Part shown: positions 38,964-46,963 of the stretch, in pieces | Numbering within the stretch: the first letter of the stretch is position 1 | Layout: each line of letters begins with the position of its first letter | Assembly (NCBI RefSeq): GCF_024806835.1 | Contig: NZ_JANTYU010000005.1 | Span: forward strand, 215,095-279,094 | Reading direction: 5' to 3' | DNA length: 64,000 nucleotides | Origin: Xanthomonas sp. 3793 | Lineage (GTDB): Bacteria > Pseudomonadota > Gammaproteobacteria > Xanthomonadales > Xanthomonadaceae | Program-made: the position numbers and the translations under genes | The notes under the pieces: generated by a model | What the model saw: the letters and a program-made list of their open reading frames with translations, nothing else | Told to the model about the DNA's origin: nothing | The model's database searches: none

Positions 38964-40298
38964 TCAACTCCGGATCGCCCACAGCTGCAGGTCCAGCCCG
39001 GCGAATTCGCTGCCGAAGTGGAATGCGATGCCGCCGGAGGTCTTCAAGGTTCGCCACAACGCGGCGCTCTTGTCGAACTCGAAGTACAGGTAACCGGCGT
39101 GGTACGGAATCTGCCGCGGCGCCACCGCCATCGGCGTTGCCACGATGCCGGGCAACTGCAGATTGACCAGATCGCGGATCTGCTCCACCGGCCCGATCTT
39201 GGCGTGCGCGGGCAGCTGCCGGCGCAATTCCTCGCTGGGCATGTCGGCCTTTGCGGCGAGGACGAACGCGGCGCTGTCCAGCAAGCTCGGGTCGGGCACC
39301 ATCGCCACCCACACGCCGAACTTGCGTGCCTGCATCGGCAACGGGGTGGCGGTCTGTTCGAGCACCGCGCTCAGGCTGGAGCGCAAGGCGCCGATCACCG
39401 GTTCGAAGCTGTCCTGCTGCGCCTCGTGCCGATAGGCCGGCCATGCCGGCGGGCGCTTGCCTGGCGCGGTAAAGGTGCTGAGCTCGCCGGCCAGCCCCAC
39501 CAGGGCACGGAACAGCTCTTCAGGATGCGCCAACGGTGCGGCGGCCCAGTGCGCAATCTGCGGTTGCCAGCGGTTGATCACCTGCAACAGCAGGAAATCG
39601 GCGATGTCGGCAGCGCCGCCGCGGTCGGTCAGCGTCACCCGCGCCGCCAGCGCCTCGCCGCGCTGATGCAACAAGCCAAGCAGTTCGGTCAGGAACGTGG
39701 TCAACCGTGAGGCGGCTTGGCAGACCATCGCACTGGGAATGAAGTGCGGGTCGAGGATCACCTGACGGTCCGAGCGCGATTCGATGATGCGCGCCACCGC
39801 GATACAGTCCAAGCCGTCCAGTGGCTGCGATTGCGGCAGCAGCCGCGTGCTCAGCCCACCGACTTCCATCAGCACCGCCTCGCTGGTGCTGCCCGACGCA
39901 TCGCCGCTTTCGGTCTCACGCACGCGGTAGCGGAACAACTGATCGACCGGCGATTCCGGACGCCCCAGTTCCGGCTGCGCCGGTACCCGCAAGGGCAGCG
40001 TGAGATACACGATCTGATCGCGGCAGTTGGGGTCCACCTCCAGCGCCACCGGTAGCGGATCGTCACCCGGCATCGCGAACGGCGTGCCGTCGGCAAACAC
40101 GCCACGCGCACGCCGCAACCCCAGCTTGCCCACCGCCAGCAGATCGGTCTCCCATTCCAGCTCGCTCAGGCCCCAGGCGTACGGCCGCAGCCGCGCCGCA
40201 CGCAGATCCACATAGCGCTCCAGGTAGCGTTCCTGCTGCTGCAGATGCTGCGGGCGCAGAAACAGCCCTTCGCTCCACACGACCTTGTTGTTGTGCAT
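38964..40298 (-). CDS. tssK: T6SS baseplate protein TssK
   Basis: 444 residues from the ATG at 40298 (MHNNKVVWSEGLFLRPQHLQ), the canonical TssK N-terminus. Additional family segments are HPEELFRALVGLAGELSTF and HAKIGPVEQIRDLVNLQLPG. TssK links the TssF/TssG wedge of the baseplate to the TssL/TssM membrane complex. It begins the tightly packed unit tssK-L-M-tagF-pppA-ppkA; the 366 bases upstream carry a REP element and presumably a promoter. Confidence 0.96.
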   Translation of the reverse strand: MHNNKVVWSEGLFLRPQHLQQQERYLERYVDLRAARLRPYAWGLSELEWETDLLAVGKLGLRRARGVFADGTPFAMPGDDPLPVALEVDPNCRDQIVYLTLPLRVPAQPELGRPESPVDQLFRYRVRETESGDASGSTSEAVLMEVGGLSTRLLPQSQPLDGLDCIAVARIIESRSDRQVILDPHFIPSAMVCQAASRLTTFLTELLGLLHQRGEALAARVTLTDRGGAADIADFLLLQVINRWQPQIAHWAAAPLAHPEELFRALVGLAGELSTFTAPGKRPPAWPAYRHEAQQDSFEPVIGALRSSLSAVLEQTATPLPMQARKFGVWVAMVPDPSLLDSAAFVLAAKADMPSEELRRQLPAHAKIGPVEQIRDLVNLQLPGIVATPMAVAPRQIPYHAGYLYFEFDKSAALWRTLKTSGGIAFHFGSEFAGLDLQLWAIRS

Positions 40299-40664
40299 GA
40301 TCCACTCGCTGGAGAGAAGCCGGTCGCAGCTGGAGCGCACGCGGCCACTACATCGCGTGCGACCTGACGGCGCGGGTATTGGCGATGCGTCGTTAGCTAC
40401 GTTGGCGCGCGTTGTGCAATGCGTTTCCGACGGCATCTGCTGGGGCAGTCCACGCACCGCCGATGCGTGTCGGTGGATCGATTCTGCGGCGTGCCCGGCG
40501 CACTCACCCGTCAAAACGTCTCAGCGGATTGGCATGCACGTCCTGCCACAAAAAACCAGCGCCACGGGTGATTTCGTAGGAGCGCGCTTGCGCGCGATGA
40601 GGCCTTGTCGCGACAGCCCCATCGCGCGCAAGCGCGCTCCTACAAAAGCGGGATCGGGTTGTCG
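40299..40664. promoter_or_regulatory. Gap between FHA gene and tssK with REP element
   Basis: 366 bases. The left part must hold any dedicated tssK promoter; no hexamers were recognised. The right part contains the GTAG-type palindromic repeat listed separately. No lipoprotein gene resembling TssJ is present here. Confidence 0.4.
40576..40643. repeat. GTAG-type REP palindrome (SMAG-like)
   Basis: Two 24-base arms, starting GTAGGAGCGCGCTTGCGCGC at 40576 and mirrored to end at 40643 in GCGCTCCTAC, pair perfectly around a 20-base spacer. REP elements whose stem ends in GTAG are known from Stenotrophomonas (SMAG) and related xanthomonads and are mobilised in trans by RAYT transposases. Placed just after the FHA gene stop, it may also act as a transcript-end structure. 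Confidence 0.85.
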
Positions 40665-41966
40665 TCAGCGCTGCGGCTGCCGCCGTGCCGACTTCAGGCG
40701 CGCCAGCTGGGCTTCGTAGGCGCGGGCGAACTCGTCGCCGAACAGGCGGCGGAAGCAGTCGTCCGGATCGCCGCGCAGTTGTTCGAAGTTGTCGCGGTAG
40801 CGCTCCCAGTAACGGCCCTTGCCGCCGAAGCTCAGGCGCTTGCCGCCGGCGTCGGCCTCCTGTTCCAGACGGTCGGGGCTGAAGTGGAACAGCATCGCGT
40901 CGAAGGCGGCGCGCATGCCCGCCAGCATCGCCATCTGGTGGCAGCGGATGTCGTCGAAGGCGTCCTCGAAGGCAGGCACACCGGACAGGAACGAAGCGCT
41001 TGGCGGGGCCAGCAGTTTCTGCAGCGCGTCTTCGGCGGTGGCCGCGAACTTGAGCGGGTTGTTCTCCGAGCGCTGTATCACCGTCACCGGCAAGCGAAAG
41101 GTGTTCTTGATCTCGGCGCGTGCGCGCAGCACGTCCATGACGCCATCCACCACGATGGTGAAGATGCGCTCCAGCTCCGGTGGCACGGCCAGCGTCGATG
41201 CCGGCGCGCTGCCTGATCTCTGCAAGGCCAACGCTGCCACGGGTGGCGCAGGGACCGTCGACGCGGGCGGCGCAAAGTCGCCCATCGTCAGGTCCCAGTT
41301 CTCCGGTAGCGTGGCGCGCGCCTCACCGTTGCCAGGCGGACGGAAGTGATCGTGACTGGCGTTGCTGTGATTCCATGCGCTGGACCCCACGCTCGGTGCT
41401 GGAGCCGGTAACGGGTCGAGCAGCCGCAATGGATCGAGCTCGCGTGGCGTGCTGCCGAGCAGCAGGCCTTCCAGCGGGTCGTCGGTGACAGGATGCGCAG
41501 CAAGCGGCGCACCGAAGTCCAGCAGGTCGCACGCGTGCGCAGGCGTGGCGGTGCGCATCGGCGATGGCGGTGGCGCGACCTGGGTGCGGTCGTCCATGGC
41601 GTCCGGCAGCGGATCCAACGCAGCTGCGAGGTCCGGCGCGGCGCCCGGGGAGTGCACCTGCACCTGGATTTCAAAACTGTCCAGTTGCAGGCGATCGCCA
41701 TCGCTCAACGCGCAAGGATCGGCACGCGTGAGCGCCACGCCGTTGAGCGACATGCCATTGGTGCTGCGGTCTTCGATGAAGTACATGCCATTGAGGAAGC
41801 GCACCACCGCATGCGTGCGCGAGACGCCTGGCGCCGCCAGCACCCAATCGCTTTCATCGGAACGGCCAATGCTTCCACCGCTGCCGGCAAAGCGCTTTTG
41901 CGCGCTGGCCCCGAATTGCGCGGCGTGCACGCCGCCGACGGTGAGAATCAACTGCGAACTGGACAC
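40665..41966 (-). CDS. tagH: T6SS FHA-domain protein (TagH/Fha)
   Basis: 433 residues. An N-terminal FHA domain (about 1-105) has GGSIGRSDESDWVL and VSRTHAVVRFLNGMYFIEDR followed by STNGMSLNG, including the phosphothreonine-binding Arg/Ser/Asn set. A long Pro/Ala linker follows, then the T6SS-type C-terminal helical domain (YWERYRDNFEQL, CFRRLFGDEFARAYEAQL). It is the expected phospho-target and recruiter for PpkA and PppA encoded downstream. Upstream neighbours are vgrG and its partner, separated by 322 bases. Confidence 0.92.
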   Translation of the reverse strand: MSSSQLILTVGGVHAAQFGASAQKRFAGSGGSIGRSDESDWVLAAPGVSRTHAVVRFLNGMYFIEDRSTNGMSLNGVALTRADPCALSDGDRLQLDSFEIQVQVHSPGAAPDLAAALDPLPDAMDDRTQVAPPPSPMRTATPAHACDLLDFGAPLAAHPVTDDPLEGLLLGSTPRELDPLRLLDPLPAPAPSVGSSAWNHSNASHDHFRPPGNGEARATLPENWDLTMGDFAPPASTVPAPPVAALALQRSGSAPASTLAVPPELERIFTIVVDGVMDVLRARAEIKNTFRLPVTVIQRSENNPLKFAATAEDALQKLLAPPSASFLSGVPAFEDAFDDIRCHQMAMLAGMRAAFDAMLFHFSPDRLEQEADAGGKRLSFGGKGRYWERYRDNFEQLRGDPDDCFRRLFGDEFARAYEAQLARLKSARRQPQR

Positions 41967-42288
41967 GACACGGACTCCTGCAAACGATGGTGGGCGTCAG
42001 ACAGCGATGCGCTGCAATTCAAGATCCCTTGCTGGACGCCACACACCGCACCGCGCACCCAGCACGGCCCGGCGACAACCCGACGGCTGGCTGAGGACGT
42101 CTGCGCCGCGGCGACTGCAGCGCCGCTTCGATGGCGAACACGGCAAGACACCCTGCAGACCGTTGATGTCAGGCCGACGCACGGCGCACGGGGCCAGGCC
42201 CTGGATGCGAGCGGCACATCCCGACTCCACGCCAGGCATGCCAACCTGTCCGCTAGGTAGGTTTGAGCCTGCTTCCCATGCCTGGTCA
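41967..42288. other. Gap between DUF6931-like gene and FHA gene
   Basis: 322 bases without a supportable gene. It holds a hairpin just after the upstream gene and presumably a promoter for the FHA gene, not recognised by eye. Confidence 0.4.
42232..42285 (-). terminator. Inverted repeat downstream of vgrG operon
   Basis: CCAGGCATG (42232-42240) and CATGCCTGG (42277-42285) are perfect 9-base arms, with inner AACCT/AGGTT arms between them. It starts three bases after the stop of the DUF6931-like gene on the minus strand. No T tract follows, so terminator status is tentative. Confidence 0.45.
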
Positions 42289-42837
42289 TCACTGCACCTG
42301 CGCATTGGCCAGCAACTCCAGCGCGTGTGCGGCATACCCCGTGCGGCGCGTCTGCAGCTGCGCCGGCTCACGCGCGGCAAGCAAGGTGATTGCGGCGGCC
42401 ACCGCGCGTGCGGTCAGGTGCTCGGGCGGTGGTACCGGCGTGGCCTGCTGCGGTGGCGCCAGGCTGCCGCCGGACCAGGCCACTGCCGCCGCCAACCAGG
42501 CGCCCAACGAGACGTAACCGCCTGCATGCGCAAACGCCTGCGCGGCACGGCGGTGCGCTTCGCTGGGATCGCGCACCCACTTTTCGGCCAGCGCGGCGCC
42601 GACGCGGTCTTCCTCGTCCAGCGTTTCGCCGCGCACGCATTGGCACAGCCAGGCCACCGCATAGCGCTTGGGCAGCAGGCGCGCGAGCAGCTTGATCGCA
42701 TCCTCGCCATGCCCATGCGCCAGCAACGCACGCACCGCTGCCTGCGGCGCCATCGTCGCGCCCAGCTGCGCACGTGCAGCCGCGGACACCTGCATGTCCG
42801 CACACGCCTGCGCCAGCGAGAGATCGGGCGCGCTCAT
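42289..42837 (-). CDS. T6SS-associated DUF6931-like protein
   Basis: 182 residues, largely helical, with motifs CVRGETLDEEDRVGAALAEK, PSEAHRRAAQAFAH and GGYVSLGAWLAAAVAWSGGS. Proteins of this type occur beside vgrG in T6SS clusters and are usually left as DUF6931. Its ATG overlaps the vgrG stop by four bases, indicating coupled synthesis, as expected for a VgrG chaperone or loading partner; no experimental role is known to me. It carries no toxin motif. Confidence 0.65.
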   Translation of the reverse strand: MSAPDLSLAQACADMQVSAAARAQLGATMAPQAAVRALLAHGHGEDAIKLLARLLPKRYAVAWLCQCVRGETLDEEDRVGAALAEKWVRDPSEAHRRAAQAFAHAGGYVSLGAWLAAAVAWSGGSLAPPQQATPVPPPEHLTARAVAAAITLLAAREPAQLQTRRTGYAAHALELLANAQVQ

Positions 42838-44798
42838 CCGATCATGATCAGGCCGCCGCCAACCTGCACCAGCGCATCGGCCTTGATGTTCACCAGCGGG
42901 CCCTTGACCGTGGCAGACGCGCCGGCTTCGGCGCTGAGCATGCCGCCCGAAGACAGCTTGAGCGTACCGTCGCCCACCACTTCGGTCGCTGGCGAGGTGG
43001 CCTGCAGCTGCGCATCGGCAATCAACTTGATCGCCAGCGAGGTGGTCTTGGCTTCGGAGGTCGCATCGACCAGGATCTTGATGCCGCTGAGCACGATGTC
43101 GCCGTTGCGCTTCATCAGCAGACGCGAACTGCCGGTGACCAGCTCGATCTCTTCGCCGGCCTTGAGCAACAGCTTCTTGCCCACATCCACGCTGTCGTTG
43201 TTCTCGATGCGGGCACTGCGATCGTGCCTGACCGTGAGGACCTGGTCGTTGGTCACGGTAGCGGTGTGGTCGTTCAGCACCTCTTCGCGCAGATCGCGTT
43301 GCGCGCGCAGATAGACTTCTTCGTGGCCGGCCTTGTCGTCGAAGCGCAGCTCGTTGAAGTCCGCGCTGCCGCCGAGCAGGCTGCGGCTACGCATACCGCT
43401 CTGGGTCTTGTTGTCCGGCAAGGCGAACGGCACTGCATGATCGGCGTTGTAGACGCTGCCTACGATCAACGGGCGGTCCGGATCGCCTTCCAGGAAGCTC
43501 ACCACCACTTCCTGCCCGACCCGCGGCAGGCTCATCGCGCCCCAGCCCTTGCCCGCCCACATCGAGGCCACGCGCACCCAGCAGGACGGTGCACCGTGTG
43601 GGCGCGCGGATGTGGCCCAGTGAAAGGTCACCTGCACACGGCCATGCGCATCCACCACGATGTCTTCGTCGGTATCGCCGGTCACCACCGCCGTCTGCAG
43701 GCCGGCAATGCTGGGGGTTGGCGTGCGCCGCAGGCTACGGAAGGGCAGCCGGCTTTCCATCACCTGCACGGTGCTGGAAAACGGCGCTTCGTCGCCATGC
43801 TCCGGCGCGGCCAGCGTGGTCTGTGCCGACAACACCAGATATTGCTGGTTGATCGGAGCGCATGGATGCCCGCGCAGGGTGAACAGCGCACCGACCATCA
43901 GGCCGCAGGCATTGGTGGTTGCGTGGTGGCTGGCACGCTGCACGTTGAGCGCCTCGGTACGCACTTGCGCGTAGCGGCTGCCGTCGGCTTGCAGTGCATG
44001 CGGACCCGGATAATCGAATGCGTTCAGCGCGTCCACCTGATGCAGCTCGTCCCCGCTGGCGTCGGCCTCTGCTGCCAGTGAGGCACGCGGCTGCTGCGGG
44101 TCGTAGTCGGCGAGCGCGTGACGCGTGGAATGCAGCGCGCGGGCGCTACGCCACTGGCTCACCACCGAGCGCAGGATGCGCCGTTGCTGCATTTCAGGCG
44201 GCACGTACGGCAGGGTGTCCACTCCGTTGCGTACCGCATGCGCGCCAAGCGCGTCGCAGAGCACCAGCGTGTGCGCGTTGCGCGCATGCGTGAAGTAGTA
44301 ATAGATGCCTTCCTGCTCCAGCAGCCGGCTGATGAAGCTGAAGTCGTCTTCGCGGTATTGCACGCAATACACCCGCTTGGGGTATTGCGCGCTCAGCTGC
44401 TGCTGGATGTCGCTGTAGCCGCTCTCGCCCAGCACGCTGGTGACGATCTCCGGAACGCTCAGGTCCTGATAGATGCGGCAATCGCGGCGCTGGGTCAGCA
44501 ACCATGGCCGCGGGACCACATGCAGCTCGAGCACGGTGTAGGAAAGCGCGTCGATCACGGTGAAGCCGGCCTGTGCGCAAGTTGCCACGATGCCGTGGTA
44601 CCAGCGCTGCGTGCCGTTGTCGTCGGCCAGCTCCACGGCGACCGGTGTGGCCAGCAGCGCGCGCAGGTCGGGCTGTGCGTCCGTGCACAAGGCGTCGATG
44701 CGGAACTCGAACAGCTGCCCCAGCGCTTCGCTGGCCTGCATGCGGTGCAGCAGCAGACGCTCGCCAAGGTCGGAGTGCAGCGTGATGGTGCGCGGCAT
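42834..44798 (-). CDS. vgrG: T6SS spike protein VgrG (TssI)
   Basis: 654 residues from the ATG at 44798 (MPRTITLHSDLGERLLL); the open frame extends 27 residues further but that part is poorly supported. gp27-like domain motifs (LFEFRIDALC, GIVATCAQAGFTVIDALSY) are followed by SFISRLLEQEGIYYYFTH and the gp5-like OB region (SCWVRVASMWAGKGWGAMSL, PRVGQEVVVSFLEGDPDRPL). The C-terminal beta-prism (NELRFDDKAGHEEVYLRAQR onward) ends at GGGLIMIG without an appended effector domain. It forms the trimeric tip capped by the PAAR protein encoded about 1.8 kb upstream. Confidence 0.95.
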   Translation of the reverse strand: MPRTITLHSDLGERLLLHRMQASEALGQLFEFRIDALCTDAQPDLRALLATPVAVELADDNGTQRWYHGIVATCAQAGFTVIDALSYTVLELHVVPRPWLLTQRRDCRIYQDLSVPEIVTSVLGESGYSDIQQQLSAQYPKRVYCVQYREDDFSFISRLLEQEGIYYYFTHARNAHTLVLCDALGAHAVRNGVDTLPYVPPEMQQRRILRSVVSQWRSARALHSTRHALADYDPQQPRASLAAEADASGDELHQVDALNAFDYPGPHALQADGSRYAQVRTEALNVQRASHHATTNACGLMVGALFTLRGHPCAPINQQYLVLSAQTTLAAPEHGDEAPFSSTVQVMESRLPFRSLRRTPTPSIAGLQTAVVTGDTDEDIVVDAHGRVQVTFHWATSARPHGAPSCWVRVASMWAGKGWGAMSLPRVGQEVVVSFLEGDPDRPLIVGSVYNADHAVPFALPDNKTQSGMRSRSLLGGSADFNELRFDDKAGHEEVYLRAQRDLREEVLNDHTATVTNDQVLTVRHDRSARIENNDSVDVGKKLLLKAGEEIELVTGSSRLLMKRNGDIVLSGIKILVDATSEAKTTSLAIKLIADAQLQATSPATEVVGDGTLKLSSGGMLSAEAGASATVKGPLVNIKADALVQVGGGLIMIG

Positions 44799-44937
44799 CG
44801 AAGCATCCACAGGTGAGTGAGCAACGCACGACGCGCTGACCGGCAGCCCCGGAGTGACGGCCTGCAAGGACCACCGCATGCCATTGCTGCCGGGGTCATG
44901 CTCACACGCGTGCGGCCGGCAAAGCCGACATTTCGTC

Positions 44938-46290
44938 TCAGGGCTTTGCAGCTGTGCGTGCGGTCACGACCCAGCCATGCACCGGCTGGCCGCGCTCGCT
45001 GCGCAGCACATCCAGCGCGATGGCAATCGGCTGCAGGCCGGCGCTGTGCAGCGCGGCCAGCACATGCGCATGGCTATGCCGGTAGCGGCCGCTGGCATCC
45101 AGTTCCACCGCATCGGCGGCGGTCTCCAGGGCTTCGACGGTAAAGCCCAGCACGCCGCCCGGCCGCAGCGCTGCGGCTGCGGCGGCAAGCACCGGGTGCA
45201 GCGCACCGAAGTACACCAGCGTGTCTGCCGAGGCGATGACGTCCCAGTGCGTCGGCCGGCCTTGCAGGTAGGCGGTGAGTTCGGCAACTTCCAGCATGTC
45301 GTAGCCGCCGCGCTGCCGTGCCTTGGCCACCATGCCCGGCGACAGGTCCACCCCGACCAACTGCTGCGCATACGGGCGCAGCAACGCTGCGCACAGCCCG
45401 GTACCGCAGCCTGCATCCAGGATGCCGAGCGCAGCCTGCGGCGCGGGCAGACACGCGGCCAGCGCCTCGCCCAGCCGCTGCGGCGCGCGGTAGTCCAGGT
45501 TGTGCAGCAATTGCTCGTCGAAGCTGTCGGCGAAGCCGTCGAACAGCTCGCGCACATAGGTGTCGCCTGCACGCGGCGGCGGTGCGGCGCCACCGCAGGC
45601 TGCCAGCATGTGCGTGGCCACGGCATTGCCCGGGTCATGCGCCAGCCATGCACGGTAGACCGCCTGCGCCTGGATGTGTTCGCCCAGCAAGTACAGACCG
45701 GTGCCCAGGGCCTCGCGCGCATGCAGGTGCTCCGGCGCCAGGCTGCAGGCCTGCTGCAGGCATTCCACCGATTGCTGCAGGTGCTCGGCGGCTTGCGCGT
45801 TGTTGCGCAGGAACAAGCCGAGCAGGTAGTGCCCGTGCGCCGATTGGGGATAGGTGTGCAGCAACGCAGCGTAGGTCAGGAAGGCTTCCTCCGGGCGGCG
45901 CTGCGCTTCGAGCACGGCGGCCAGATTGGCCAGCGCATCGGCATGCGCCGGTTCCAGCGCAAGCGCACGGCGATAGCACTGTTCGGCATCGCCCAGCCGG
46001 CCGCATTCGCGATGCACGTTGCCCAGGTTGTTGCAGGCATCCGGCTGCGCAGGCGCCAGCCGCAAGGCCTGGCTGATGGCCTCCACCGCCGCTGCGCTCT
46101 TGCCTTGCTGATGCAGCAACACGCCCTGGTAATGCAACGCCTGCGCATGGCCGGGCTGCACGTTCAGCAGTTGGGCATACGCCTGCGCGGCCTGGTCGAG
46201 CCTGCCGGCGCGATGGGCCTGCATCGCGCTGTGCAGCACGGCGTCCAGGTCGGTGTGTGTGTGGGCGATCGCGTGGCGGGCAGGCTGCAT
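44938..46290 (-). CDS. TPR-repeat SAM-dependent methyltransferase (COG4976-like)
   Basis: 450 residues from the ATG at 46290 with a strong AGGAG ribosome site. At least six TPR units fill residues 20-230 (QAYAQLLNVQPGHAQALHYQ, ACNNLGNVHRECGRLGDAEQ). The C-terminal half is a class I methyltransferase: LGILDAGCGTGLCAALL is the SAM-binding motif I and LVGVDLSPGMVAKARQRG motif II. The substrate is unknown. Its place between the PAAR gene and vgrG, on the same strand, makes a T6SS role (cargo adaptor, modifier or effector) possible but unproven. Confidence 0.8.
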   Translation of the reverse strand: MQPARHAIAHTHTDLDAVLHSAMQAHRAGRLDQAAQAYAQLLNVQPGHAQALHYQGVLLHQQGKSAAAVEAISQALRLAPAQPDACNNLGNVHRECGRLGDAEQCYRRALALEPAHADALANLAAVLEAQRRPEEAFLTYAALLHTYPQSAHGHYLLGLFLRNNAQAAEHLQQSVECLQQACSLAPEHLHAREALGTGLYLLGEHIQAQAVYRAWLAHDPGNAVATHMLAACGGAAPPPRAGDTYVRELFDGFADSFDEQLLHNLDYRAPQRLGEALAACLPAPQAALGILDAGCGTGLCAALLRPYAQQLVGVDLSPGMVAKARQRGGYDMLEVAELTAYLQGRPTHWDVIASADTLVYFGALHPVLAAAAAALRPGGVLGFTVEALETAADAVELDASGRYRHSHAHVLAALHSAGLQPIAIALDVLRSERGQPVHGWVVTARTAAKP

Positions 46291-46606
46291 GCGGCATCTC
46301 CTTGGTGGCTAGGACGCAGGCGATGCGTCGAATGACGGCGGATCAGGCAACGCTGGCATGCCGTTGCTGGCGATGCATCTGCGCGTGGACACTGCGGTCG
46401 CAACGCTCAGCTGTTTTTCGCAGCGTTTTGAACTCTTCTGAAGACGCGCAGAGGCCGACCATGACGACCGCTCGGTTGCATGCGCACGCAACCGGTCGCT
46501 GCGATGGCGCCGCTGCGGATGCAGCGACGATCGCCGACGTCTCGCGCGCCGCGGCGCCATGTGTCAACCATGCAAGCCCAGCGCAGTGCGCACCCCGGCC
46601 AGGCCA
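46291..46606. other. Gap between PAAR gene and methyltransferase gene
   Basis: 316 bases with no supportable gene. The methyltransferase ribosome site (AGGAGATG) lies at its left edge. No repeat or clear hairpin was found. Confidence 0.4.
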
Positions 46607-46894
46607 TCAGCCGATCAACACCGTAAAGCAGCCCAGGCTGATCACCCCGCCATGCGCGGTGCTGTCGCCCAGACGGGCCGCCGGTTGGCCGCTGATGATC
46701 ACGGTCGGCGCGCCCACCACGATGCTGTCCGGCGGGCCCACGCACACCGCCGAATCGCCGATGCGCGCGGCCGGCAGGCCACCGATCAACACCGTCGGTG
46801 CGCCAGGCCCGATGATCGGCCCGCCCACATGCGGCACCACCCCGGTGACCATCGGGCAGACATGCAGATCGGTCAGGCGTGCGGCAGGTTGCAA
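46607..46894 (-). CDS. PAAR-domain T6SS spike tip protein
   Basis: 95 residues consisting of one PAAR domain, with recurring PAAR-fold phrases: MQPAARLTDLHVCPM, LIGGLPAARIGDSAVCVGPP and SGQPAARLGDSTAHGG. His/Cys residues expected to hold the tip metal are present (H and C in DLHVCP, C in AVCVGP, H in AHGG). No effector extension is fused. It should cap VgrG and sharpen the spike. It follows pknS by 69 bases. Confidence 0.94.
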   Translation of the reverse strand: MQPAARLTDLHVCPMVTGVVPHVGGPIIGPGAPTVLIGGLPAARIGDSAVCVGPPDSIVVGAPTVIISGQPAARLGDSTAHGGVISLGCFTVLIG

Positions 46895-46963
46895 GAGGGC
46901 GCTCCGGCGCTGGCAGTACGGGCACTATCCCGCCGCGTGACGCCGCTGACCCGGCAATTCGTC

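Noticed and set aside
44799..44879. A longer VgrG N-terminus starting at 44879
   Set aside because: The extra 27 residues do not resemble VgrG; MPRTITLHS at 44798 is the usual family start.
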